From positions 6,841,855 to 6,905,854 of the forward strand of contig JAEMBT020000006.1 in the NCBI GenBank assembly GCA_018873245.2: a stretch of 64,000 nt of DNA, written 5' to 3'. A program made the position numbers and the translations under genes. The DNA is from Archegozetes longisetosus. Its lineage: Eukaryota > Arthropoda > Arachnida > Sarcoptiformes > Trhypochthoniidae. Under the pieces are notes generated by a model that saw only the letters and a list, made by a program, of their open reading frames with translations, was not told the origin of the DNA and ran no database searches. Positions 43,001 to 55,800 of this stretch are shown one piece after another (position 1 is the stretch's first letter; the number at the start of each line of letters is the position of its first letter).

Positions 43001-43238
43001 AAGTAAACAACTCAAAGAGGTTTGATTTTTTTCATTATTTGAAATAAACGAACTAAAAATGAGTACTGAGCCGAAAAATGTGCCGTATATCTAGCTATTG
43101 GATTATTTTCTTGGTGTATACGGAGTTAGACTTTTGGCCAGTTGCCGGAGATCCTTAAATTTATACAGTTGAGGTAATTCTTTATATTTAATATTATAGA
43201 CCTAGTTTTCAATCTGTGAAATACGTTTATTTAGATCG

Positions 43239-44227
43239 ATTGGCTGCTATTCTGAAATTCGGAGCCGAAGATCTATTCAAAGAGTGTGAAGACGGAGATG
43301 AAGAACCGCAGTGTGATATCGACGAGATTTTGCGGAGGGCAGAAACCAGAGAAGAAGTCGGTCAATCTGTCGGCGACGAACTTCTTTCTGCCTTCAAAGT
43401 GGCCAGTTTCAACTTCAATGAAGAGGAAGACTTGAGTGCTATCAGCAATCATTCACCTGAAAAAGACGACGAAAATAAGGGAAAAGACTGGGAGGACATC
43501 ATTCCAGAAGCAGATCGATTGAAGTTTGAAGAGGAAGAAAAACAAAAAGAAGAAATGGAAATGTATTTACCACCGAGAAGTCGTAAATTGGCTCAACAAT
43601 CAGGAGCACAATCGGACAGTGGCGAAGAATATGATCCAAATCGTGCCAAAGATAAAGACGAAGTCGGAAGTGACGATTCCGAAGGTGACAAACCGAAAAG
43701 ACGTGGACGACCGAAAACATGTCCACGAGAATCAGTGAAAGGCTTTTCAGAAGCAGAGGTTCGAAGATTTGTTAAAAGTTTCAAAAAGTTTGCTAATCCT
43801 ATGAAAAGACTTGAATCGATTGCAATCGACGCAGAACTACAAGAGAAACCAATGACAGATCTGAAACGTATTGCTGAAACTCTACAAACAGGCTGTGAAA
43901 ATGCAGTGAAAGAACACAACTCGAAAATGGCTCAAGAAAATCAAGGAGAAGACAGTAATTGTGAGTTAACTTTAATGACAAAAAGTGTAGAATAAATGAA
44001 AAATGTATTATTTATTTGTATAGTATTGGGAAGTGCTACAAGAAGAGAGATCGAGGACCTAATTTCAAATTAGGCGGTGTTAGTGTTTTCCCAAAAAATG
44101 TTCTTTCATGTCAAAAAGAATTGGAACCGTTGGAAATAGTTTTACCTCCAAGTTTAGAGGAAAAGAAAAAGTAATTATAACTTATTTTAATAATTAAAAA
44201 TATTTTATTAGTCATTTTAAATTAATT
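43239..44227 (+). repeat. Near-identical block shared with CHD1 (copy in relic)
   Basis: Matches 49469-50457 at a constant offset of 6230. I count about seven differences in 989 bp: 43260 C/T, 43830 C/T, 43994 A/G, a gained A and a lost A, then 44206 and 44211. Both coding substitutions are synonymous. Flanking parts of the relic are only about 75-85% like CHD1. Confidence 0.9.
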
Positions 44228-44314
44228 AACGTTAAAGGTAAAGTAAGTTAAAAATACTTATATAAGTTAAGTCAATATCGTGTTCAATCGATTTGATTAT
44301 TTAAAATTTGTCGT

Positions 44315-44852
44315 CAGGAGGAAACTCAATGAACGTAAGAGTTCTAACATTTTAGACATAAAAGAAAGCATTAATACATAGCATAAAATGGCGTTTCGTT
44401 TCTCCCTTTAAACGAGTGTTGTCTCGCTTATGAGTTATATAAACCATTGATTACATACTGAATGCCATTATATGTCTCTTGTTTTCAATACATTTTATTC
44501 ATTTAAACATTCATTTAAGTGACAATTGATTTAATATTATTGATAATTAAGTAATTAATAGTAAAATATAGAATTGAAAAATAGTTGAAATGATTTGTGG
44601 CTTCGATTATGTGAAAGTCAGCCATATTTACAAAGATTTCTATTCAGTTTAGTCTTAACTTGACTTTGAATCAGTGCTCACTTTAATTACTTTTATTTAT
44701 TGATTAATTACAATTTATTTTATTTCTATTGCACTTGATTTTAATTGAGTGAAAGTTGAAATTTTAATATTTGAAGAATTTGTTTGAAAAATATAACAAA
44801 AAGTGAACAATAATTGTGATTATTTGTCGAATCAAACCATTAGAGATCGAGA
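44315..44852 (+). promoter_or_regulatory. CHD1 promoter and 5' UTR region
   Basis: Upstream of the CHD1 ATG and related to 38873-39405. The block 44382-44432, containing AAAATGGCG, is almost unchanged between the two copies, which suggests it is functional core sequence. Confidence 0.5.
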
Positions 44853-47800
44853 ATGAGTCAGGTCTGAACCATATTTTGTTTACATTTAATTCATCTAAAC
44901 TATTATTCATTTTAATCATTTATTATTAAACATTGTTTTGACTGAATTAGTGCTCAATTCATACCATTTGATTGTTTTTAAGTGGACGCAATTATTGAGA
45001 TTAGAAATTGAGTCATTTTCAAAATAGTCAAACTAAGAACTTATCACAACCTTTTAAAGAAGCAAAATACCGTTTAATTCTCAATTAATATTAATTTAGT
45101 TGAAATAAATGTCTAAAATGTTAGGACACGGCCACCGCCCTAATAGTGCGTCGTTGTATTACTCAAAATGTTTTCTATCACTGAATTAAACCGAAATGTT
45201 GCAAGTCTTGACTTGACATCCATGGTATACCTCTTGAGTAAATCAATTAAAATCTTAAGAACTAAATTGTGTACCAAAACTATCGACTCTCCAAAATAAC
45301 GTCCATTAATAGAGGTTTCCGTAGATGTCTTGTTTATGACTTTCCAATTGGTACCCATTTTCGGAATTTAAGTTTGAATTTAGCAAATAAACAGACAAAT
45401 TATAATCACAATCACGTGTAGTAATAAAATACCGAGTGTTTTCTTCAAAAAAGAGCGATCATATCACTGGTGATTTGATACCATTGAATAAATACTTGTG
45501 TATTACTTATTATGACTTATAATTTGATTTAATTACCAAATAAAATGTAAGATATTGAAATTGATCTCAATTTTGTCTTTAGTAGAGAAAAAAATGTTTT
45601 GAGCACTAATTTTATTGTAATTTTGTTGGAATTACTCACATTTTAAGAGAAAGTGCTTTTATTAGTGATTTTAATAAAATCTCAATTAGTTTAAAGCAAT
45701 ACAAAAGAAAACTTGTAATTTTTTCTGGTAATTAAAAGCGAATTAAGCCGAATGACCAATTCCTGAAAATATCAAAATAAAAGAATCAATCAAACTGATA
45801 ATCAACTGATTTACTAAGTGTTAATATTTTATTTCAGATAAATGATAACATCGAAGACAAAGAAGATGAAGATGAAAAAGATATTAAAATATCTGACAAT
45901 AATTGTGATGAAAATAAATTGAATGTTTCAAACAGTAATAGTAATGATAACAATAATAACAAATCAGACCAATCGAGTAGCTCTGAGAGCGGTTCCGATG
46001 ATTCCGATTCTGATTCCCAAAGTGATTCAGGATCTGAGTCTTCGAGCTCACAACAATCTAATGAATCAGTGGCCGCTTCGGCGGTTTCTAATCGTTCTGT
46101 AAAATCAAATGACTCTAAGTCTTCGAGTTTGAATGAGAATGACAAAAAGAGTTGTGACTCTAGCGATGCCGAAGATGGGTATGAATTTTAATATTGATAA
46201 TTATGTATATTTCTATTAAATGAATTACTAAATTGAATCTCTATTGAAATTTTGAATAAATAAATAAACAATTAAGAATTGGAAGAGACTTGACTTTACC
46301 ATTGATATTATAGAAACTGAATTAGTTAAACTTAATAGATCATATCATTATCAAACCATATCAATACATCCAGAAATATTTAAATCTTCATAATAATAAT
46401 AAATCGAATAAATGAATAATTAATTAGATTTAAGGTGTATTATATTATTTCAAGTTTAATTGATTACGTAACATTCAATAGTTTTTGATTATTTGTTTGA
46501 CTAAATGCCTTAACATGATTTGATGCTGAAATTAAGTTGAGATTTTGTTTTGAACTCCATCGTTAGCATCCAAAATACTACTAATGTTAGTGATAGCGGA
46601 AATGAAAACTCGATGGATATGGACGCCGATAATTCATCGAGACATAGGAAGAAAGAAAAATCAAATAAAGAACTCAAAGAGGTTTGAATTGTTTTTATAA
46701 TTGAAATATTTGAACTAAACAGTAAGTACTGAGTCGAATAAATATGCTGTACATCTAGTTGTTGGACAATTTTCCCGATGCACTCCGACGTTCGGCCAGA
46801 TCTCGTAAAGAGCCTCAACGTTATACAGTTGAGGTAATTCTTAACTATATTCAGTATAATAAACCGAATATTCAACTTTTGAAATACATTCATTTAGACC
46901 GCAGATTCTGATGGAAGCGATACAAAAAAGAGAAGCACTAGAAATAGAAGAAAAGAGTATGTTATAGATTTAATAGAAAGGATAGATTTTTAAAAAGTTC
47001 ATTTTGCGCTCACTAGTTCTGCCGATTGGGAAGTCAGTGATGACTTTGAAAGTAGTGATGAGAAAAAAAATCGTAGGCCTCGAAGAACTACAGCTCCCAG
47101 AAGCTCAAGATCAGTTAATAATAAGTCAAAGTCAAAGGCAAAAAGAGTTGTCTGTTCTTCATCTGAAAGTGATAGCTATGACAGTGAGGATGAAACGCGT
47201 AGACAAAAGTCAAGACGAGTTAATATGAAAAAAATTAGCTATAAAGAACAAAGTGATCACACGGACTCTGATGACCTCGTAGAAGTTGATTGGACTAACT
47301 ATGAGGCAGAAGCAGAGACTGGGGAAACTGTCGAGAAGGTTTTAGAACATAGAATGGGTAAGAAGGGAGCCACCGGTTTGCCTACAGCTCCTTATGAGGT
47401 CGAGGCTCATGGAGACCCTAATGACGAAAATGCTGAAGAGAAAGAAATTCAATTTCTAATTAAATGGAAGGGCTGGTCTCATTTGCATAACACGTGGGAA
47501 ACTGAAAACTCTTTGAAGGAAGCTAAGGCAAAGGGTATTAAGAAAGTAGAAAATTATTTAAAGAAAGAAGAAGAGATCAGATTATGGTAAATGACTATTG
47601 CTCGCTGTTATTAGATTGATGACTTTCAAACTTAATAAACCATTTCTTTGGAATTACAGGAAAGAAACAACAGCCACACCAGAGGACATTGATTATTATG
47701 ACTGTCAGGAGGAGATGGCTTATCAGTTAAGACAATTGCACATGAATGTCGAGCGTATCATTGCTCATCAGCCTTCAAAAAGTACAGAGACTTGTCACCC

Positions 47801-50800
47801 TGAGTATTTGTGTAAATGGGAAGGACTTCCATACATAGAGTGCACTTGGGAAGAAGGGTCGCTCATCAGCAAAAAGTTCCCGACCAAAATAGAAGAATAT
47901 TACTCCCGACAAAAGTCACAAAAAATTCCAACTAAATTGTGTCGAGCTTTAAAAGTTCGGCCCAAATTCGTTCCATTGAAGACTCAACCAAAATACATTG
48001 GGGGCCCTGATAATTTAGAATTGCGTGATTACCAGTTGGATGGACTGAACTGGTTGGCCCATTCGTGGTGTAAAGAAAATGGTGTTATTTTAGCAGATGA
48101 AATGGGTTTAGGCAAAACTATACAAACTATTAGTTTCTTGACTTATTTATTCAATCATCACAACCTTTACGGCCCATTCCTCTTAGTTATCCCATTGTCC
48201 ACAATGGCATCTTGGCAGAAAGAATTCGAGACCTGGTCTCCAGAACTCAATGTTGTGGTCTATTTGGGAGACGTTGGCAGTCGTAATATGATCCGATCCT
48301 ATGAATGGTGTCATCCTGGCAACAAAAGACTCAAATTCAATGTCTTATTAACCACTTATGAAATTCTATTGAAAGACAAGAGTTTTTTAGGTGCTGTTAG
48401 TTGGGCTGTTTTGGGTGTTGATGAAGCACATCGATTGAAAAATGATGACTCTTTGTTATACAAATCTTTATATGATTTTGATACTAATCATAGATTACTT
48501 ATAACCGGTACTCCTTTACAAAACTCTTTGAGAGAGTTATGGGCTTTGCTCCACTTCATAATGCCTCAAAAGTTTGTCAGTTGGGAAGAATTCGAAGCTG
48601 AACACAAAGACGCCGATAATAAGGGATATTCTAAACTACACAAACAATTAGAACAATTTTTACTCAGAAGAGTCAAGAAAGATGTCGAAAAGTCACTTCC
48701 AGCTAAAGTTGAACAAATATTAAGAGTTGAAATGACTTCAGTTCAGAAACAGTATTATAGGTGGATTTTAACTAAAAATTTTAAGGCATTGAGTAAAGGA
48801 GTTAAAGGAAGTCTGAATGGTTTTGCCAACATAATGATGGAACTGAAAAAGTGTTGTAATCACGCGACTCTTATAAGACCAGTCGATGATTTGGCTCATT
48901 TGGATCCTTTGCAAAGGTTGATAAGATGTAGTGGTAAATTGCTTTTGCTCGACAAGTTGTTGTGTAGACTTCGCGAAACCGGTCATCGAGTTCTGATATT
49001 TTCTCAGATGGTTCGAATGTTGGACTTACTGGGAGAATATTTATCATTACGAAGATTTCCATATCAGAGATTAGACGGTTCTATCAGGGGAGAAATTCGC
49101 AAACAAGCCTTAGAACATTTCAACGCTGAGGGATCGACTGATTTTTGTTTCCTTTTGTCAACCCGTGCCGGTGGACTTGGCATCAATTTGGCAACTGCTG
49201 ATACTGTGATAATCTTTGATTCCGACTGGAATCCACAAAATGACTTACAGGCACAGGCAAGAGCTCATCGAATCGGACAAAAGAATCAAGTCAACATTTA
49301 CCGTTTAGTCACTAAAGGAAGTGTTGAGGAAGACATCATTGAACGCGCAAAAAGGAAGATGGTTTTGGATCATCTGGTTATACAACGAATGGACACAACC
49401 GGTAGAACTGTACTAGCTAAGGGTAACACCGATTCTAAGTCTAACAGCACACCATTCAATAAAGAAGAATTGGCTGCTATTCTGAAATTTGGAGCCGAAG
49501 ATCTATTCAAAGAGTGTGAAGACGGAGATGAAGAACCGCAGTGTGATATCGACGAGATTTTGCGGAGGGCAGAAACCAGAGAAGAAGTCGGTCAATCTGT
49601 CGGCGACGAACTTCTTTCTGCCTTCAAAGTGGCCAGTTTCAACTTCAATGAAGAGGAAGACTTGAGTGCTATCAGCAATCATTCACCTGAAAAAGACGAC
49701 GAAAATAAGGGAAAAGACTGGGAGGACATCATTCCAGAAGCAGATCGATTGAAGTTTGAAGAGGAAGAAAAACAAAAAGAAGAAATGGAAATGTATTTAC
49801 CACCGAGAAGTCGTAAATTGGCTCAACAATCAGGAGCACAATCGGACAGTGGCGAAGAATATGATCCAAATCGTGCCAAAGATAAAGACGAAGTCGGAAG
49901 TGACGATTCCGAAGGTGACAAACCGAAAAGACGTGGACGACCGAAAACATGTCCACGAGAATCAGTGAAAGGCTTTTCAGAAGCAGAGGTTCGAAGATTT
50001 GTTAAAAGTTTCAAAAAGTTTGCTAATCCTATGAAAAGACTTGAATCGATTGCAATCGATGCAGAACTACAAGAGAAACCAATGACAGATCTGAAACGTA
50101 TTGCTGAAACTCTACAAACAGGCTGTGAAAATGCAGTGAAAGAACACAACTCGAAAATGGCTCAAGAAAATCAAGGAGAAGACAGTAATTGTGAGTTAAC
50201 TTTAATGACAAAAAGTGTAGAATGAATGAAAATGTATTATTTATTTGTATAGTATTGGGAAGTGCTAACAAGAAGAGAGATCGAGGACCTAATTTCAAAT
50301 TAGGCGGTGTTAGTGTTTTCCCAAAAAATGTTCTTTCATGTCAAAAAGAATTGGAACCGTTGGAAATAGTTTTACCTCCAAGTTTAGAGGAAAAGAAAAA
50401 GTAATTATAACTTATTTTAATAATTAAAAATATTTCATTAATCATTTTAAATTAATTTATTTTAAGATGGGTATTGAAAGCTAAAGTAAAAGCTTCGCAT
50501 TGGGATGTCATGTGGACTATTGAAGATGACTCGAAGCTTTTAGCTGGAGTTCATGAATATGGTTTTGGCAGCTGGGATGCTATCAAAATGGATCCTTCGT
50601 ATGGCTTGACAGATAAAGTTAGTTAAAAATACTTAGACAATCTTTTGTGAGTATTGTGTCCTATCGGTTTATTTATTTGGTTGAATATAGATATTGCCCG
50701 ACGGCGACCAGAAACCTCAAGCAAAGCAGTTGCAAACTCGAGTTGAATACTTGCTTAAATTAATGCAGAGGATAATAGCAGCTCAAAAAATTCAAGAAGA

Positions 50801-52097
50801 AGCCTCTAAACCTAAATCGAAAAGAGCACTCAAAGCTAAGGTTGATAACATCAATAAAGTTAAAAAGAATACAAATGATAGCAAGGATACCGATAAAACT
50901 AAAGTAAAGGATAAAAATAAACTTAAAGATGCAGATAAGAAACAAATTAAGGATAAAACTAATGATTTAAAAACAAAGTCCAAAAAAGAGTCCAAAGAAA
51001 AGAAAGAAAAGCGAAACAAAGACCATAAAAAAGATAAGGAGAGAAAGAAAGATAAAAAGAAGAAGAAAAAAGATGTTGAAGCGACTGATGCTGTCCCTAA
51101 AGGCATCTCAAACCCTGAAATAAGTGATATTAATGATGACTTAGATCCTCAAGTGTTCGATGAATGTAAAGAAAAAATGAGACCTGTCAAGAAAGCACTT
51201 AAGGCTTTGGACAAACCCGACTCCTCACTTTCAAAATCTGAACAAAAGGCCCATTATATAACGCATTTGCGTACAATTGGATCGCGAATTGATGAGTGTC
51301 TTAGAGAATTTAGCAATGATCCGATCAGATCTAAAGAATGGAGAAATCATCTGTGGACTTTTGTTTCTAAATTTACTGAATATCACGCAAAAAAATTATA
51401 TAAACTGTATAAACATTCTATGAAAACATCAGAACAAAAAGAATCGGACGGAACTCATATTTCTAGGCGTGAAAGGCATGACAGACATCATGGAAAGCCA
51501 TCATCAACTCATTCATCATCTTTCGGTTCATTAAAACGCGAGTCTTCGGGAAGTGTTCCACCAAATAAGATGCTGAAAAAAGGACGTGAAGATTATAATC
51601 AATTTCAGTCGAAACCTAGCATTTCATATACAGGTATCGTTGGTGCCCATAATCCAAGTGCTGCACCGCCTCCAATGTATTCACGCAATTCTTGGCCTAA
51701 GCACGAAAACCCGTCTTCGTCACGAGCTCCTCCCTACGAAAGAGACCATAGACCAGAACATTACAATAAGCCAATGTATTCACGAGACGATGACTCGGAT
51801 CGTAAGAATCGATACCTGAATGATAGACAAAGATACCGTGAATCGCCTCAAATGGGATCTCAAAGCCAGCATCAGGGACAATATCCCTCGCATCCGCAAA
51901 GGAATATTCAATATCATCAACACTTTTTCCCGCACAGTAGTGTTAGTGTTCCTATAAATAATGTGAATCAACCAAATTTATATCAAACCTGGTCTTTTAA
52001 TAATCCAAGAGATCCCTCTTATCATCGAAATCAAACAGACGCTTTTCGCCGAGGAGTATGTCCTACTTCTGAAGAAAAACCTCCTCTCAATCGCTAA
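44853..52097 (+). CDS. CHD1: Chromodomain helicase DNA-binding protein 1
   Basis: ATP-dependent nucleosome remodeller that binds H3K4me3 and keeps nucleosomes spaced over transcribed genes. Exons: 44853-44861, 45838-46178, 46567-46681, 46759-46833, 46898-46956, 47017-47586, 47660-50190, 50253-50400, 50467-50617, 50691-52097. All phases fit; 1801 aa (human 1710). Order of parts: Ser/Asp-rich N-tail; chromodomain 1 ([19 protein letters not shown], about 290-375); chromodomain 2 ([25 protein letters not shown]); SNF2 ATPase with ADEMGLGKT (about 536), [10 protein letters not shown] and ITGTPLQNS; helicase C-lobe with [11 protein letters not shown] and QARAHRIGQ; post-helicase acidic region; SANT-SLIDE fold ([32 protein letters not shown]); Lys-rich linker; CHCT domain ([15 protein letters not shown]); a low-complexity His/Pro/Arg tail. 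The first exon is only nine bases, confirmed by the matching ATGAGTCAG-GT in the relic. Complete and uninterrupted. Confidence 0.97.
49469..50457 (+). repeat. Near-identical block shared with the upstream relic (copy in CHD1)
   Basis: Partner of 43239-44227. It covers the last 722 nt of exon 7, intron 7, exon 8 and part of intron 8. Confidence 0.9.
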
Positions 52098-52853
52098 TCT
52101 AATAAATTAATACATTTTCATAACTTTTTAGGAATGTTTTGGGAACAAAAGATAAATTATTTGATTGAAGTTTTTCATGAGCTTTCTGTTAATGTTTTGA
52201 ATGAAATGAATGACATTTTGTATATATTTTCAAATAAATATATTAAAAGATAACTGACTTGAATTTAAAGACTATAAAGGACTTTAGTTATTTTGTAAAA
52301 TGAACTGTAAATTTGATTTTACCAGATTATAATTAAATAAGAATTTCAAGTATGAAATTGCCTCAAAGTTATCTATACTTTTCAGTATTTTTCTAAACCT
52401 ATTCTAGTTTAAATCATTAAATCATAATAAATCACAATCTGTTTCAGTATTAAGACTGCCCTCATTAATTGCCTCGTGAAGGTATTTGTCAAATCTACCA
52501 AATATTGCAACATTATATAAATTGAATTAGAAAAGGTTCTCACACCAAAGACACCAATTCCAATCTGCAAGGGAAAAAGTTCAAGTTAAATGCATTAACC
52601 ATCGCGCCGCTAGACATTAAGGGTGGAGTGCGACAAAAAGCTATATATTTGAATATGATGCGTTTTGTACGCTTGATGCGAGCTTTGAAAGTGTGACATC
52701 TAGTGGTTAGAAAGACTAGTACGTCATGTTATAGAAAAGGAAAAGCAATTCATTCAAATCTTACGGTTTTGTTATACAATGCAAACATTCAATATAAATA
52801 AATAAACCAATGATTAGTTGATTATTGTTGAAGCAAACATTAATTGGACAAAA
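52098..52853. other. Intergenic region, CHD1 to PBRM1
   Basis: Holds the CHD1 AATAAA (52233-52238) and the PBRM1 promoter. From about 52595 to 52715 the sequence is less AT-rich and carries two related CTAGA-containing motifs in opposite orientation. Confidence 0.6.
52233..52238 (+). terminator. AATAAA polyadenylation signal of CHD1
   Basis: Canonical hexamer 136 bp after the CHD1 stop. Confidence 0.6.
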
Positions 52854-55800
52854 ATGCCCAAAAGAAAGAAGTTATCTGGAGACGATGCCAGTGATGATGG
52901 CAAGAGACGGAGAAAAATGGATTTGGTATTTATTTCTATATTGATTTACTCATTTTAATTTCAATTTCAATTATCAAATATTGTTTACTTTTATTTATAA
53001 ATAACTCTGTAGTCAATCTTTTTTTTAATAATTTAAAAATTATTTTTATAACTAATAAATGATTTGATGATTCAATAGTCGGAACAGTTGCAAGAACTAT
53101 ATGACACAGTTCGCAACCACAAGACACCCGAAGGAAGACTTTTATGCGAGACATTCATAAGAGCTCCTAAGAGAAGAAGTTTGGCGGACTACTACGATGT
53201 TGTTGCTACTCCTATGGATCTAATAAGGGTTCAGCAAAAGATAAAAATGGATGAGTACGACGATGTCGAACAAATGACTGCTGACATTGAATTACTTATC
53301 AACAACGCAAAGGCTTATTATAAGAAAGAGAGTCAAGAATACTCAGACGCCGCCGCTTTCTGGGAATTGTATCTCGAAGCCAAAAATGACTTATTCGGCG
53401 ACTCCAGTAGACAAGAATTCGATAATATCAGTAACCAAAGCCATAGCGGTATTGATATCGATACTCTCAGTAATAGTGAGAGTGAATACGACAACCCATA
53501 TGAGGAGTTATTCAGTGCTGTCATGACTGCAACAGCAGAAGATGGAAGATCTCTGAGCACAATGTTTGAGTTGTTGCCACAAAAGGCCACTTATCCTGAC
53601 TATTATAATATAGTGACCGAACCCATCGATTTGAAAACCATCGGCTCTAAAATACAAAATAATTGTTATCTGTCACTCAATGAATTGGAAAAAGATTTGC
53701 TTCAAATGGTTCGAAATGCGAAGATGTATAATGAACCCGGATCTCAGATCTATAAAGACGCCAACACTCTCAGAAGGTTGATTATCAATAAAAAGAGCGA
53801 TATCGATCAGAGAAAATGTCAACCTGTTAAGACAAGCGAAAGAATAAGAGCGAAGCGTTCACTTCCAGCTGGACAGAAATGGTCGGCCATCACAGCTGCA
53901 CTCAAATACGAGACGGATAATGAAATGGACACCTCGCAAAGCGCTAATACTAGCAATTATGGCGATGAAACCACTAATGACGAGGTGGCAAATTTTTCAG
54001 ACCCTGAAGACGCTGAAACTAACCCTCAGTGGCAGCTCTTCGAAGCTATTCGTACTTTTGCAAGCCCTCAAGGAATCGCTTATTCCGATCCTTTCATGCG
54101 TCTACCTTCGCGCCGATTTTATCCTGATTATTATAAAGAAATAAAACATCCGATGTCTTTAGCTAAGATAAGGGCAAAGATAAAGGTGCGTTAAATTTAG
54201 CATTAGTAGTTTTGTTTTGACTGCTTTCTAACTTTCCAATCGTTTAGAATGGTTCTTATGACAACATTACAAATCTTGTGGAAGATCTGAGTCTTACTTT
54301 TGAAAATGCCATGAAATACAATCGTCCGGATTCAAAAATTTTTAAGGTTTAGATTTGTTGAATTTAATTCAAAATGATTATATATTAGTGAATATTTTAT
54401 TAAACTTATAAACCGCAGGACGCATCGAAGCTAAAAAAGCTTTTACACACAAAAGCACAAGAATTGCTTAATATTCGTTTGAGAGAATCAGATGATAGTG
54501 AGAGCGACGATGACAGTAAGAGTGGACTGAACATGAAGCGTACAAAACCCCGCAAAAGTTTGTTGAGCGCAATGACGCATGAGTTGAAGAAAGCCCGTCG
54601 ATCGCAACTGGACGTTGATTCGCAACTTAAAAAGCGAATGCGAATACTATACAGAACATTGGTTGATTATGTAGATGAAGCTGGACGCTCTCTTATACTA
54701 CTCTTTATGGAAAAACCATCCAAAAAGGCTTATCCTGACTATTACGATATCATCGCTAATCCAATAGATATGAGAACTATTGAGACTAACATCAAGTGGG
54801 AAAGAGTAAGAATTTTTTTGCGATAAGTACCGGTAATAAAACTTGACTTAACCTATAAAATAACGGAAGAGCCCATAACAAATTATAGGGTATAGTTTTT
54901 TAATATAAATATAAAAGTTGCAGAAAACTTGTCAGCATTCAAATCAATTTTTTATTGATCAAATCTTAATGATTGAACTGATGCGTTCTTTGCTTCAAAA
55001 CAATTACATCAGTTGATTTTGATTCAATTCAGGTCTCATTCTATTGTTTCTAATTTGATTTGATTGAATCAAGTTAGAATATTGCAATTGCGGAAATGAA
55101 TCTCATAAATATGAATGTAAAGCGTCCCTAAATAATAAAGTTGCGTCTAATTGATAAAAACGTTGTATTACAGCCTTGAGCTCACGTATAGTACTTAACA
55201 ATTAGAATAATGATTTCCTAATACCTGAAAGTACTCGTTATTTTATTTTTAAAGAAGTCCTTCGTCACACTTTCTCTGAATATTGTCGGCTTTGGCTCTG
55301 ATATCGTTCTATTGTTTTTATGTTTTTATTTACTATTTTGCCTTCTCTCAAACAAATGCCAATTAATAAACTTTCGAACAATGCTTCCAAATGAAGGTTC
55401 AGATGTTATCAGCAGTTTTATTACAAACAGTTCGATCATATCTTAAAATTTTACTGATAATAACTATCTCTTCTAGTATCCCAACGAAGAAGCACTTCTC
55501 TCTGATTTTCGTCTAATGTTTAGTAATTGTAAGCAATATAATGAAGATAATTCTCAAATATATAAAGATGCGGTCACTTTAGAAAATGTCTTAATGGAAA
55601 AATTGAAAGAATTGGGACCATTCCAACCAACTAAACCTAAAAGGTACACATTATATTCAAGTTATTTAGTTTTTATACTACGGAATACTTGAAGTCCTCT
55701 TCAAATCTTAACGTTAAAATTTGACCATTTAACTGTTTGTGTTTAGGGCCAAATTGAAAATGACAAATGTTATACAACATAAATTGCGAACACTGTATAA

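Larger units (their letters stand above)
38873..44300 (+). pseudogene. Degenerate, internally deleted tandem copy of CHD1
   Basis: Aligns in order with the CHD1 locus beginning at 44315. Copies seen: promoter (38873-39405), exon 1 (39406-39414, ATGAGTCAG then GT), exon 2 (41441 to about 41665), exon 3 (about 42909-43019), exon 4 (43095-43173), most of the intron after it, the distal part of exon 7 (43239-43960), exon 8 (about 44023-44170), and a trace of intron 9 (about 44235-44300). Exon 2 has an in-frame TAA at 41546-41548 and has lost its Ser-rich middle. Just after the exon 5 acceptor (43234) the sequence jumps into exon 7, so both chromodomains and the whole SNF2 motor are absent. Exon 8 lacks one A near 44038 and runs to a stop. 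The 43239-43995 frame still encodes the CHD1 post-helicase segment without an amino-acid change. Intron 1 is about 1 kb longer than in CHD1 because of inserted DNA. Confidence 0.85.

Noticed and set aside
43216-43995. 259-codon frame as a separate small gene
   Set aside because: It is the copied post-helicase part of CHD1 joined to a relic intron; the apparent start is not an ATG in a coding context.
45140-45358. 72-codon minus-strand frame in CHD1 intron 1
   Set aside because: No homology, no splice or promoter signs, and lies within an intron of a confident gene.
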